A stretch of DNA of 38,475 nt from CAYZSU01 sp964480565 (lineage in GTDB: Bacteria; UBA10199; 2-02-FULL-44-16; JAAZCA01). The position numbers and the translations under genes were made by a program. The notes under the pieces are model-generated. The model was not told the origin of the DNA and ran no database searches. It was given only the letters and a program-made list of their open reading frames with translations. The stretch covers positions 1-38,475 of the forward strand of contig CAYZSU010000014.1 in the NCBI GenBank assembly GCA_964480565.1, written 5' to 3'. This document shows, in pieces, positions 18,597 to 27,282 of this stretch (position 1 is its first letter; the number at the start of each line of letters is the position of its first letter).

Positions 18597-18846
18597 AATT
18601 TCCCTCACTTCTATTATTTAATAAATAATTATTACACTATATTAAAATGAAATTACAGATAAAACAACATTCTGAATTAATTTATCCATTTTCAAGGATT
18701 TTTTATCACCCCTTCACCAGAAAAAACTGGCAAAACCATTCTATCTCATTTATTTTGCAAGCTTGTGTTGATATCAAATAAATCGATTATTTATTACGCT
18801 AGATGATTGACAATAAAATCCCCATGATGATAGAAAACCTTGAAAT

Positions 18847-18917
18847 TCAGGAGTCGTCCAATGGTAAGACGCCAGTCTCTGGATCTGGTTATCGGGGTTC
18901 GAATCCCTGCTCCTGAG
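18847..18917 (+). tRNA. tRNA-Gln(CUG)
   Basis: Acceptor arms TCAGGAG (18847-18853) and CTCCTGA (18910-18916) pair fully, with discriminator G at 18917. T-arm CGGGG/CCCTG encloses TTCGAAT. The anticodon loop CTCTGGA gives anticodon CTG, reading CAG. The anticodon stem has one U-U at 31-39. CCA is not encoded (GCAT follows). A terminator follows at once, so the tRNA seems to be transcribed alone or at the end of a unit. Confidence 0.93.
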
Positions 18918-18950
18918 CATAAAGAAGCCGCCGAAAGGTGGCTTTTTTTA
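18909..18950 (+). repeat. 42-bp direct repeat, copy 1 (tRNA 3' end plus terminator)
   Basis: It is identical to 19103-19144. It spans the 3' acceptor strand of tRNA-Gln, the spacer and the whole terminator. The similarity extends a little to the left (GAATCC of the T arm in both). A repeat of a tRNA 3' end is the typical signature of an integration site, but the 152 bp between the copies contain no recognisable element. Confidence 0.85.
18925..18949 (+). terminator. Terminator of tRNA-Gln
   Basis: AAGCCGCC (18925-18932) pairs with GGTGGCTT (18937-18944, one G-T pair) around a GAAA tetraloop and is followed by a T-run. Confidence 0.93.
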
Positions 18951-19046
18951 TGCTCTGGAGTAGTCGTATGAGAACCCCGTGGTTCGTACGCAGCCGTTTT
19001 GTAGCGGGCATATTTATATGCTCGATACAATTACGGATGTGGATAC

Positions 19047-19111
19047 TTGGAGTATGAGGCAATGGGGTATATTGCCGAATGATTACGTAGAGTGAATCCT
19101 TGGCTCCTGAG
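19047..19111 (+). pseudogene. Degenerate tRNA-Gln remnant
   Basis: The 3' part (GAATCC, then GCTCCTGAG) matches the intact tRNA, and GGAGT plus CAATGG near 19049-19066 match its 5' part at about the right distance (62 bases against 67). The D, anticodon and T arms do not fold normally and GTTC is lost. It is either an old tandem copy that decayed or the result of site-specific integration that rebuilt only the 3' end. Confidence 0.4.
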
Positions 19112-19144
19112 CATAAAGAAGCCGCCGAAAGGTGGCTTTTTTTA
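19103..19144 (+). repeat. 42-bp direct repeat, copy 2
   Basis: It is an exact copy of 18909-18950, 194 bp downstream, ending 9 bp before the 3' end of uvrD. The perfect identity of the terminator part against the decayed tRNA part suggests selection on the terminator or a recent copy. Confidence 0.85.
19119..19143 (+). terminator. Second copy of the tRNA terminator
   Basis: It has the same AAGCCGCC-GAAA-GGTGGCTT hairpin and T-run as at 18925-18949. It lies between the tRNA remnant and the convergent uvrD gene, where it would stop plus-strand transcription. Confidence 0.85.
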
Positions 19145-19152
19145 ATGGACTA

Positions 19153-21318
19153 CTATAAAATCTGAAGGCCCGCACATTCTGCAATCAAACGCTTAATATC
19201 GCCATTACTAAACTGAACAGTCACTCGATGCCCAGCGCTCGTTGCCTGGCAGCTAGATACAATACCCTGACCAAATAGCGGATGAGACACTGTCACACCC
19301 TTTGCGTATTGCGACTGTTCACATGCAGGTGTTTGATCAAAGTCCATATCATAATCAACATCAGACGTATAACCCATGCCCTGGTAATTAGTTGATTGAG
19401 CAACTGATTGTTTACCAATACGTGTCAAGTAATCCTCTGGAATTTCTGCTAAAAAACGAGACGCCGCATTGCATTTTTCCTGACCAAATTGCCGACGGCG
19501 AAATGCATGGCTTAATGTCAAATGCTTTTCTGCACGCGTAATCCCCACATAGCATAATCGACGTTCCTCTTCCATTTCCTCTGGCTTATCATGCGATCGA
19601 ATATGTGGAAATAGTCCCTCTTCCATGCCCACCATATAGACCGCTGGGAATTCCAAACCCTTGGCTAAATGAATTGTCATGAGTGTAATCATACCTCGGC
19701 TGTCGTCTAATTGATCCACCTCTGATACCAATGCCACTTGATCCAAAAACTCCGCCAATGCATTATTCGCATTTTCAGGAATAAACTCCTCCATTGCCGA
19801 TACCAGCTCATTGATATTTTCTAATTTTGACTCCGCATTTACAGAACTTTGCGTGGTTAATGATTCAATATAATTTGTTTTTTCAAGAATATAGCGCACA
19901 AAGTCACTCAGTGGCATAGGATAGGCCTGTACGCACTCCATAATTATAGACTTAAACTGGCCAAACCGCGTTGCAGCTGACTTTTGAATGATACCTGATT
20001 GAATACTAGCATCAATAGCATCGAATAAACTTATTTGATGTGCAGTTGCATATGCAATTAATTTTGACACACTTGTTTTGCCAAGCCCCCTGGCAGGAAC
20101 ATTGACAATACGCTTAAATGCAATGTCATCGGACGAATCCATAATCAAGCGCATAAATGCCAGAATATCTTTTACTTCTGCACGTTGGTAAAAACGAATA
20201 CCGCCAACAATTCGATAGGCAAGGCCATATTGTCTAAATACATCTTCAAATGGCCTGGATTGAGCATTTGTACGATAGAACACGGCTATTTGGTTATGAT
20301 GAACGCCCTGCAAGGCGAGTTTCCCTATATCTTTGGCAACCCACTCCGCCTCATGCCGCTCTGTTTCACAAGACAGCAATCGTATTTTATCACCTGCATT
20401 ATTTTCAGTCCAAATGGTTTTATCCCGACGACTAAAGTTATTTTTTACTACTGCATTGGCCGCATTTAAAATAATCTGCGATGATCTATAGTTCTGAACG
20501 AGCTCAATTGACTGAGCCCCAGGAAAATCTTTTTCAAATCTCAAAATATTAGACACATCCGCGCCGCGCCAGCGATAAATGGATTGATCTTCATCACCTA
20601 CCACACAAATATTTTTTTGTTTATTCGCTAATAGCTTCACAAATTGATACTGCGCATTATTAGTATCTTGATACTCATCCACCATAATATAATGCCACCT
20701 ATTATGATAGCTTTCCAATACAGTGGGATTCTCATTAAATAACTGAACTGTTAATCGAATTAAATCGCCAAAGTCCATGGCTTGCAGTGCATCCAATCGT
20801 TTTTGATACGCCTCATAAATTTTTCCCACTGTTTTTAAAAAGATATTATCTTGATTTTCTTTGATATACGCACTGACATCCAAACATGCATCCTTGGCCC
20901 GACTAATTCGTTCCAATACACCTCTTGGTGAAATACGTTCAATACTCAAGTTAAGCGTCATCATACACTCTTTAATTAATGCCATTTGATCGGCATCATC
21001 ATAGATGACAAAGTTCTGACTATAGCCGATCATCTCTGCATGCGATCGCAATATTCGCAAGCAAAGCGAGTGAAATGTACCAATACTTAAATTTCGAAAA
21101 TCACCGATCAATGAATTAACGCGTGTTTTCATTTCAGATGCGGCTTTATTCGTAAATGTCACAGCTAATATCTGATATGGCGATATATGGTGATGATGAA
21201 TCAAATGAGCAATGCGCTGTACAAGAACGCGTGTTTTGCCACTGCCAGGCCCGGCTAGAATAAGTAATGGGCCATCTTTATGGCGTACAGCAATTTCTTG
21301 ATTGGGATTTAATTGCAT
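19153..21318 (-). CDS. uvrD: ATP-dependent DNA helicase UvrD/PcrA
   Basis: This is a superfamily 1A 3'-5' helicase acting in nucleotide-excision and mismatch repair and in removing proteins from DNA. From the ATG at 21318 (GGAG upstream) the protein is 721 aa, the normal size; an in-frame start at 21372 lacks a ribosome site. Motifs in order: Q-motif LNPNQ, Walker A GPGSGKT (23-29), TFTNKAA, motif II VDEYQDT, motif III GDEDQSIYRWRGA, motif IV QNYRS, motif V TIHLAKGLEF, motif VI YVGITRAEKHL. The C-terminal 50 residues (VSHPLFGQGIV ... VQFSNGDIKRL) form the Tudor-like RNA-polymerase-binding fold of PcrA/UvrD. UvrD versus PcrA cannot be separated from the sequence alone; Rep is less likely because of the C-terminal domain. 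Confidence 0.97.
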   Translation of the reverse strand: MQLNPNQEIAVRHKDGPLLILAGPGSGKTRVLVQRIAHLIHHHHISPYQILAVTFTNKAASEMKTRVNSLIGDFRNLSIGTFHSLCLRILRSHAEMIGYSQNFVIYDDADQMALIKECMMTLNLSIERISPRGVLERISRAKDACLDVSAYIKENQDNIFLKTVGKIYEAYQKRLDALQAMDFGDLIRLTVQLFNENPTVLESYHNRWHYIMVDEYQDTNNAQYQFVKLLANKQKNICVVGDEDQSIYRWRGADVSNILRFEKDFPGAQSIELVQNYRSSQIILNAANAVVKNNFSRRDKTIWTENNAGDKIRLLSCETERHEAEWVAKDIGKLALQGVHHNQIAVFYRTNAQSRPFEDVFRQYGLAYRIVGGIRFYQRAEVKDILAFMRLIMDSSDDIAFKRIVNVPARGLGKTSVSKLIAYATAHQISLFDAIDASIQSGIIQKSAATRFGQFKSIIMECVQAYPMPLSDFVRYILEKTNYIESLTTQSSVNAESKLENINELVSAMEEFIPENANNALAEFLDQVALVSEVDQLDDSRGMITLMTIHLAKGLEFPAVYMVGMEEGLFPHIRSHDKPEEMEEERRLCYVGITRAEKHLTLSHAFRRRQFGQEKCNAASRFLAEIPEDYLTRIGKQSVAQSTNYQGMGYTSDVDYDMDFDQTPACEQSQYAKGVTVSHPLFGQGIVSSCQATSAGHRVTVQFSNGDIKRLIAECAGLQIL

Positions 21319-21441
21319 AATATCTCCAATTATTTTTGTAAAAAATGAAAAGCCTGAAAAATATTTATTCACAGCACTGCGGCTAAGGCGTTTCGTATTT
21401 AAATGCTAAACTATTTTATAAATCAATTTTACAATCGACCT

Positions 21442-21516
21442 GTCACCTTCGAACTTGATCCGGCAACGTACTGTAAAACACCTAAGATCCCTGATCACCA
21501 CCACTTCGGGGATGAC
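21442..21516. repeat. Degenerate palindromic intergenic element
   Basis: It starts GTCAC and ends ATGAC (inverted GTCAT). The left arm has CTTCGAACTTGATCCGG; the right arm, read in reverse, has GTCATCCCCGAAGTGG and GGATC. The arms pair only partly. It lies between glmS and uvrD and is similar in style to 27137-27205. Confidence 0.45.
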
Positions 21517-21602
21517 CCCCTTTACGCAACTAGCAATAAGATTTTTTACACCCGCTAATAACAACATAACCTATTCCCTTATGGGAACACCTCTAGTTAA
21601 AT

Positions 21603-23438
21603 TTATTCGACAGTCACACTTTTAGCTAGGTTTCTAGGCTGGTCCACATCCGTCCCCTTATGATCCGCAACATAATAGGCCAATAGCTGCAATGGAATTG
21701 ACGCAAGTATTGGTGTTAAAAACTTACTCACCTTTGGAATGGCCAGTACATCTTTTACCTTTGATCCAATCATAGTGTCGGTCATACTAGCAACCGCAAT
21801 AACCAATGCGCCGCGTGCTTTGACCTCTTCCAGATTGGACAATACTTTTTCATAAGTCCCATCCTGTGGAACAATGGCAATCACAGGAAGGCCATTATCA
21901 ATAAGTGCAATTGGACCATGTTTTAATTCACCTGCTGGAAAGCCTTCCGCATGCACATAGGAAATTTCTTTTAACTTTAAGGCCCCTTCCAATGCGACTG
22001 GATAATTTAGCCCCCGGCCAATATAGAGCATATTATCGGCATCGGATATATCCTCTGCAATTTTTTGAATTTTTTCTGAGGATTCTAAACAGGTATGCAC
22101 CAATCGTGGCAATGTTAATAACTCACTAATTCGTTCAGTTAATATTTCAGATTGCATATGCCCTGTTTTGGAGGACAAGTACAATGCAAATAAATAAAGT
22201 GTGACCAGCTGAGCGGTAAATGCTTTTGTGGATGCCACACCAATTTCTGGTCCTGCATGAATATACAATGTTGCATCGGCTACTCGAGGAATTGAGCTAC
22301 CAAGCACATTGCAAACAGCCATTACTGGCGCACCAAGATCCTTGGCTAATCTTTCCGCAGCCAAAGTATCCGCAGTTTCCCCAGATTGGGAGATCGGAAT
22401 AACCAATGTACGATCCGTAATCATTGGATCGCGATACCGAAATTCTGAGGCATAATCCACGGTAACGGGCATGCGTGCTAAATTTTCAATCATATATTTG
22501 CCGACCACACCCGCATGCCATGAGGTACCACAGGCAGTAATCACAATTTGATCAAAATACGGTGTATTCCCATCAAACAAACAATTTAACTCCTCTAAAA
22601 CCACTGCATTTCGCTCACTACTAATTCGACCGGTTAATACATCCTGCAAAATAGTCGGCTGTTCAAAAATTTCTTTGAGCATAAAATGCTTATAGCCCCC
22701 TTTTTCAGCCATTATGGGATTCCATGGAATATTTTGTTTTTTTCGAACAATACCATTCTTTTTTTCATCTAAAAATGAAATGGATTGTTTTTTAATAATA
22801 GCCACATCACCATCTTCTAAAAAAATCATATCCTTTGTATATGGCAATATTGCAGGAATATCGGATGCTACGAATTTAGCATCATCCGTTTCACCTACCA
22901 CCAAAGGGCTTCCATGCTTGACCACATATAATGTATTGGCATCATGAGTATCCATAATTACCAATGCATAAGACCCGGATAATTCATCGCTCGCACGATA
23001 AATAGCTGATAAAATATCATTGTTATTCATCTGATAATAAAAATCCACTAACTGGCTGATCACTTCTGTATCTGTCTCCGATGAAAACACACGCCCTTCA
23101 TCCATTAGCATAGCTTTGACCGCATTGTAATTTTCAATAATACCATTGTGTACGACAACCACATCCCCTGATCGATGTGGATGCGCGTTCACCTCAGACG
23201 GTGATCCATGGGTTGCCCAGCGCGTATGGCCAATACCCAAACTGCCATTTATACTTTGTTGGGATAAGCGAATTTCTAACTGATTTAACTTGCCTTCCGT
23301 TCGATGAATCACAATACCATCATCACTAAATACAGCAATACCTGCAGAATCATAGCCGCGATATTCTAAGAGTTTTAAACCTTCCAATAAAATGGGCGTT
23401 GCCGCATCATTCCCCACATACCCTATTATTCCACACAT
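21603..23438 (-). CDS. glmS: Glucosamine-fructose-6-phosphate aminotransferase
   Basis: It makes glucosamine-6-phosphate from fructose-6-phosphate and glutamine, the first committed step to UDP-GlcNAc for peptidoglycan and LPS. The 611-aa protein has normal length. The N-terminal glutaminase starts MCGIIGYVG, with Cys2 as nucleophile after Met removal, and carries LEYRGYDSAG and GHTRWATHG. Two SIS sugar-isomerase domains follow (ACGTSWHAG, SQSGETADT, STKAFTAQ). The C-terminus is DQPRNLAKSVTVE, as in the family. GGGGAGG precedes the ATG. It lies 17 bp downstream of glmU in the same operon. Confidence 0.98.
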   Translation of the reverse strand: MCGIIGYVGNDAATPILLEGLKLLEYRGYDSAGIAVFSDDGIVIHRTEGKLNQLEIRLSQQSINGSLGIGHTRWATHGSPSEVNAHPHRSGDVVVVHNGIIENYNAVKAMLMDEGRVFSSETDTEVISQLVDFYYQMNNNDILSAIYRASDELSGSYALVIMDTHDANTLYVVKHGSPLVVGETDDAKFVASDIPAILPYTKDMIFLEDGDVAIIKKQSISFLDEKKNGIVRKKQNIPWNPIMAEKGGYKHFMLKEIFEQPTILQDVLTGRISSERNAVVLEELNCLFDGNTPYFDQIVITACGTSWHAGVVGKYMIENLARMPVTVDYASEFRYRDPMITDRTLVIPISQSGETADTLAAERLAKDLGAPVMAVCNVLGSSIPRVADATLYIHAGPEIGVASTKAFTAQLVTLYLFALYLSSKTGHMQSEILTERISELLTLPRLVHTCLESSEKIQKIAEDISDADNMLYIGRGLNYPVALEGALKLKEISYVHAEGFPAGELKHGPIALIDNGLPVIAIVPQDGTYEKVLSNLEEVKARGALVIAVASMTDTMIGSKVKDVLAIPKVSKFLTPILASIPLQLLAYYVADHKGTDVDQPRNLAKSVTVE

Positions 23439-23455
23439 ATAACCTCCCCAAATGA

Positions 23456-24829
23456 TTATTTTTTCTCACGTCGTTTCCAACCCTTAACAACCTTTTGTTC
23501 AGAGCGTGACAATGCCAGTGTATTTGCAGCTACATCGTCAGTAATGGTAGATCCAGCACCAATTGTAGCTCCCTTGCCAATGGATACGGGTGCAATAAAC
23601 TGTGTATCACTGCCCACAAATACACGATCACCGATTGTGGTATGGTGTTTGGATGTGCCATCATAATTGCATGTAATTGTTCCACAACCAATATTAACAT
23701 CTGCTCCAATTGTCGCATCACCTAAATAGGACAAATGCGACGCTTTTACACCTGGTTTTAACTCACATTTTTTAATTTCTACAAAATTACCTATTTTTGA
23801 ATGTTTACCTATTTTCGTCTGCGGACGAATACGCGCAAATGGCCCAATAACTGCTTTTTCATCCACTGTGCAATTATCTAAATGGCTATGGGCCTTAATA
23901 TGCACATTATCCCCAAGAATTACATTATTTAATGTCACACCATTTTCAATCAAACAATTGGTCCCAATCACAGTGCTTCCCAAAATAAATGAATAAGGCA
24001 TAATTTCCGTATCAACTCCAATGGTTACAGCCACATCAATATGCGTATTGCTATAATCCCAAATACCAATGCCTTCTTGCATATGATGTTTGTTAATACG
24101 AGTTTTTAAGGTATCGCGCGCATTTGCCATATCCACTCGATCATTAATACCAATAAAATCATGTGCATTCGGTGCCACATACCCAGAAATGGAAAAATGC
24201 TCTTTTAATGCAATTCCAATTAAATCCGTTAAATAATACTCCCCCTTAGAATTCACATTAGAAAGTCGCTTAATTGCTTTTTTGAGCCATGCACAATCAA
24301 AACACAATACTCCTGAATTGACTTCTTTGATGGCAAGCTCATCTTCTGACGCTTCTTTGGCTTCCACAATTTTAATAATCCGACCGTCTAAATCCCGTAT
24401 AATACGCCCATAACTGCCTGGATCCTTGACAATCATTGTTAGCACACCCAACATAGATTTTTTATTTTTAACATCACTCACAAAGGAATTTAGTACTTGC
24501 GACTGAATCAAGGGAACATCCCCGCAAAGCACTAAAATATACCCATTAAATTCTTGCAAGGATTTCAATGCTGTTTTCACGGCATGACCTGTACCCAATG
24601 CTTTGGTTTGAAATACGCATTCAATATCATTTTCATCCAAATAATCATTTAAATCCCGCTGTTTGGATGATGATACAACGATAATATTGTCATCGGACAC
24701 ATCGACTGCCGCGTCAATAACATATGAAATCACTGGTTTTCCTGCCAATGGATGAACCACCTTAGATAATGCTGACTTCATCCGACTGCTTTTTCCGGCA
24801 GCTAAAATAACCGTTGCTATATCTGACAT
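23456..24829 (-). CDS. glmU: Bifunctional UDP-GlcNAc pyrophosphorylase / GlcN-1-P acetyltransferase
   Basis: It acetylates glucosamine-1-phosphate and then makes UDP-GlcNAc. From the ATG at 24829 (GGGAGGT upstream) the protein is 457 aa, as usual. The N-terminal nucleotidyltransferase has LAAGKSSRM and the Lys/Pro-containing loop after it; GDVPLI binds the metal. From about residue 245 there are many left-handed beta-helix hexapeptide repeats (IGPFARIRP, IGNFVEIKK, LGDATIGADVNIGCGTITCNYDG), and the basic tail VVKGWKRREKK ends the protein. The gene starts the glmU-glmS operon and is divergent from 25024. The phosphoglucosamine mutase GlmM is not in the window. Confidence 0.98.
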   Translation of the reverse strand: MSDIATVILAAGKSSRMKSALSKVVHPLAGKPVISYVIDAAVDVSDDNIIVVSSSKQRDLNDYLDENDIECVFQTKALGTGHAVKTALKSLQEFNGYILVLCGDVPLIQSQVLNSFVSDVKNKKSMLGVLTMIVKDPGSYGRIIRDLDGRIIKIVEAKEASEDELAIKEVNSGVLCFDCAWLKKAIKRLSNVNSKGEYYLTDLIGIALKEHFSISGYVAPNAHDFIGINDRVDMANARDTLKTRINKHHMQEGIGIWDYSNTHIDVAVTIGVDTEIMPYSFILGSTVIGTNCLIENGVTLNNVILGDNVHIKAHSHLDNCTVDEKAVIGPFARIRPQTKIGKHSKIGNFVEIKKCELKPGVKASHLSYLGDATIGADVNIGCGTITCNYDGTSKHHTTIGDRVFVGSDTQFIAPVSIGKGATIGAGSTITDDVAANTLALSRSEQKVVKGWKRREKK

Positions 24830-24886
24830 TATACCTCCCATGAATCAAGGTGATGTTCTATATCCTCAACAAAAAACAAACTCAAG

Positions 24887-24916
24887 TTCTTTTGACAAAA
24901 TGACATCCGCTATGAT
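24887..24916 (+). promoter_or_regulatory. Candidate promoter upstream of the membrane-protein/tldD operon
   Basis: TATGAT at 24911-24916 is a good -10 box. The best -35, TTGACA at 24892-24897, is only 13 bp away; TTCTTT at 24887 gives 18 bp. It lies about 110 bp before the ATG at 25024. I consider it weak. Confidence 0.3.
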
Positions 24917-25023
24917 AGAAACGGCTGATATTAAGGGGTTTTCTAATAAAATAGATATTTTCTGAAAAACACCGAAGCTAGGCATTTTCGAATAGTCTCA
25001 TTAATGGTATTTGAGGAGCATTC

Positions 25024-25668
25024 ATGGTTGATAAATTAAAATTCCAAACTGACAAAAAAACACCGCGTTGGTTGATTAACATCTCTGTTCTTGGCATTTT
25101 TTTTATTAGCTTATTTGCAGTTCATATCTATTATCAACAAAAAATCATTCAATTAAAACAAGCTCAAACCGCCTCCCTGCCAAATTCCAATAAAATATCA
25201 GCTAAAATAACCTCTAAAAGCAGCAATACAGAACAAAAAAAGAATATATCCTCAAAAAACGACCCGAAAATAACTGACGTAACTATTATTGACAAAAATT
25301 CTAATGCCGCTGATACGCAAAATGCGCCAAAAGAAAAATTATCCACCGATGAATCGCTTGTATCTACTAAAGAATCAACAATGAGCACTCAAGGACAAGC
25401 AAGCACGACCTCTGAAATAAAAGACGCACCAATAGCTGACTTAAAATCAGCGCCCTCTCCCAGTTTACCAAAAGTTAATTCCACCAATACGGCCATTGTG
25501 TATTTGGATACACTGGATGATGAGCAAGTTAGGCAAACATATAACTATTTAAATGAAAAAAAGAAAAACATTGATATTCATGCAATTCCCTCCTCAGAGC
25601 CAGCAATTACAAGAAATCCACAATATAATAACTCTGAAAATGATGATTATATCCCCTTTGAACAATAA
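25024..25668 (+). CDS. Single-pass membrane protein with Ser/Thr/Lys-rich region
   Basis: The 214-aa protein starts at an ATG preceded by GAGGAG. A basic N-terminus (residues 1-16, KFQTDKKTPR) precedes one membrane helix (about 17-37), then a short coiled segment (YYQQKIIQLKQAQ), a long disordered stretch rich in Ser, Thr, Lys, Asp and Ala (about 45-160), and a C-terminal part with a predicted helix (LDDEQVRQTYNYLNEKKKN). The topology (basic N-terminus inside, bulk in the periplasm) is inferred. It lies 13 bp before tldD. The layout resembles a periplasmic tether or an envelope/division accessory protein, but no SPOR or other domain is seen. Function unknown. Confidence 0.75.
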   Translation: MVDKLKFQTDKKTPRWLINISVLGIFFISLFAVHIYYQQKIIQLKQAQTASLPNSNKISAKITSKSSNTEQKKNISSKNDPKITDVTIIDKNSNAADTQNAPKEKLSTDESLVSTKESTMSTQGQASTTSEIKDAPIADLKSAPSPSLPKVNSTNTAIVYLDTLDDEQVRQTYNYLNEKKKNIDIHAIPSSEPAITRNPQYNNSENDDYIPFEQ

Positions 25669-25681
25669 TTGGTGACAACTT

Positions 25682-27067
25682 ATGATAGATCAAATCCCTG
25701 TTGATAAAATTATTCAAACAGCAATGCATTATGGAGCTGACTTCGCGGAAGTATTTTGTGAGCAAACGCGATTTACAATGATTGACTGTGATAATAATGC
25801 AATAGAAAATGTCGCAACAAATTTTGACACTGGTGTGGGCATACGCGTTATTTCAGACAACCGGATTGCCTATGGATCGAGCAATAATTTAGATAAAAAT
25901 AGCTTATTACAGCTCGCAAAGTCCATTGGCAAGACAGTCAATGCAAAAACACGATCCAGCAAATCCATTCACCTCGTTGAAAATTGCAGCAATACATTGG
26001 CCACAGTATCTCAACACCCCTATGGCATTGCATTAGATAAAAAAGCAGACATCGTTACTCGGGCCAATGACCTAGCATGGACCTATCATCCAAAAATCAA
26101 ACAAGTTAAAATTATGTATCGTGATCGTGTACGTCGCATATTAATTGCATCATCTGAAGGTATATATTCCTGTGATGAACAGGTCGGCACATCATTGCTA
26201 TTGCAAATTATTGCAGCAAATGACACGCGCATGCAAACATCCAGAGACTCCATATCCGGCAGTATTGGCTTTGAATTATTTGATACTCAACCACCTGAAG
26301 AACTCGTTCAGCAAACGGCAGCACGGGCATTGGTTATGTTAGATGCAGCACCAGCCCCTTCTGGCAAAATGCCTGTGGTAATAGATTCCCTTGCAGGAGG
26401 AACCATGATCCACGAAGCGGTGGGCCATGGATTAGAAGGTGATCTTGCAGCTGAATCCTGTTCAATATATGCCGACTCTATTGGTAAAGAAATTGCAAAC
26501 CCAATTATTACTGTTATTGATGATGGTACATTAGAGGGATATCGTGGATCATTCACGCATGACGATGAGGGAAGCGCGGCTCAAAAAACAGTACTTATTG
26601 AAAATGGTGTTTTAAAAACATATATGTTGGATCATCGCTATAGCAATATATACAATGCAACATCCACAGGAAATGCACGCCGACAAAGCTACGCACATTT
26701 ACCTATCGTGCGCATGACCAATACATTTATTGCACCAGGCAAAGATACTCCTAGCGATATTTTAAAACAAACGCCAAATGGATTACTCGTTAAATCCATG
26801 GGCGGTGGGCAAGTAAACACAATCAATGGTGATTTTATTTTTGAAGTTCAAGAAGGCTATATGATCGAGAATGGTCAGATCAGCCATCCTGTGCGGGGTG
26901 CATCGCTGATTGGAAATGGCCCAGAAATACTTAAAACAATCGACAAGGTTGGCACTGATTTGGGTTTTTCAAATGGAACATGCGGCAAGCAAGGACAACA
27001 AGCACCTGTCACATGTGGTCAACCAACAATACGCATTCCTGAAATTGTCATCGGTGGCACCGCATAA
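25682..27067 (+). CDS. tldD: TldD family metalloprotease
   Basis: TldD with its partner TldE/PmbA forms a heterodimeric zinc protease that degrades unfolded or modified peptides (leader removal in microcin B17 maturation, CcdA turnover). The 461-aa protein has normal length. The zinc motif H-E-A-V-G-H lies at 244-249, within GGTMIHEAVGHGLEGD. The C-terminus carries GKQGQQAPVTCGQPTIR, also typical, and a Cys that may be the third ligand. GGTGA precedes the ATG. No tldE/pmbA gene is in the window, so the partner must be elsewhere. It probably shares an operon with the preceding membrane-protein gene. Confidence 0.95.
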   Translation: MIDQIPVDKIIQTAMHYGADFAEVFCEQTRFTMIDCDNNAIENVATNFDTGVGIRVISDNRIAYGSSNNLDKNSLLQLAKSIGKTVNAKTRSSKSIHLVENCSNTLATVSQHPYGIALDKKADIVTRANDLAWTYHPKIKQVKIMYRDRVRRILIASSEGIYSCDEQVGTSLLLQIIAANDTRMQTSRDSISGSIGFELFDTQPPEELVQQTAARALVMLDAAPAPSGKMPVVIDSLAGGTMIHEAVGHGLEGDLAAESCSIYADSIGKEIANPIITVIDDGTLEGYRGSFTHDDEGSAAQKTVLIENGVLKTYMLDHRYSNIYNATSTGNARRQSYAHLPIVRMTNTFIAPGKDTPSDILKQTPNGLLVKSMGGGQVNTINGDFIFEVQEGYMIENGQISHPVRGASLIGNGPEILKTIDKVGTDLGFSNGTCGKQGQQAPVTCGQPTIRIPEIVIGGTA

Positions 27068-27136
27068 AATAAGTATTCTGGGGACTATTCAAATGATATT
27101 ATTAGGGCATATCCTTAACTGAACACCTAAATATCT

Positions 27137-27205
27137 GTCATTGGATTTGGCCCGATAATCCAGTATTTACAAGTATTTTATGGATCATCGGATCAAGATA
27201 ATGAC
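27137..27205. repeat. Imperfect palindromic intergenic element
   Basis: GTCATT at 27137 faces its complement AATGAC at 27200-27205. The left arm has CCCGATAATCCA and the right arm in reverse has CCGATGATCCA, around an AT-rich loop of about 18 bases. Outside, ATATCT on the left faces AGATAT on the right. The arm (GTCATTxxCTTGATCCGxxGATCC in reverse) resembles REP-type repeats known from many bacteria. It lies between tldD and birA. Confidence 0.55.
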
Positions 27206-27282
27206 AAAAAGATATGGCTTCGAAGCTGGTTGTTCCAAAGGACACTCCCTTTTTAACTGCCTCATAGTTGAAAGTATTATCA

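Noticed and set aside
18794..19030. 78-codon open frame on the minus strand across tRNA-Gln
   Set aside because: It is antisense to a well-folded tRNA; it contains the SGAGIRTP-type peptide commonly produced by false translation of tRNA regions.
21568..21590. TTCCC/GGGAA hairpin after glmS as a terminator
   Set aside because: The stem is 5 bp and lacks a T-run in the direction of glmS transcription.
24842..25023. Possible leader or riboswitch before glmU
   Set aside because: I see no conserved riboswitch core; the gap is short and shared with a divergent gene.
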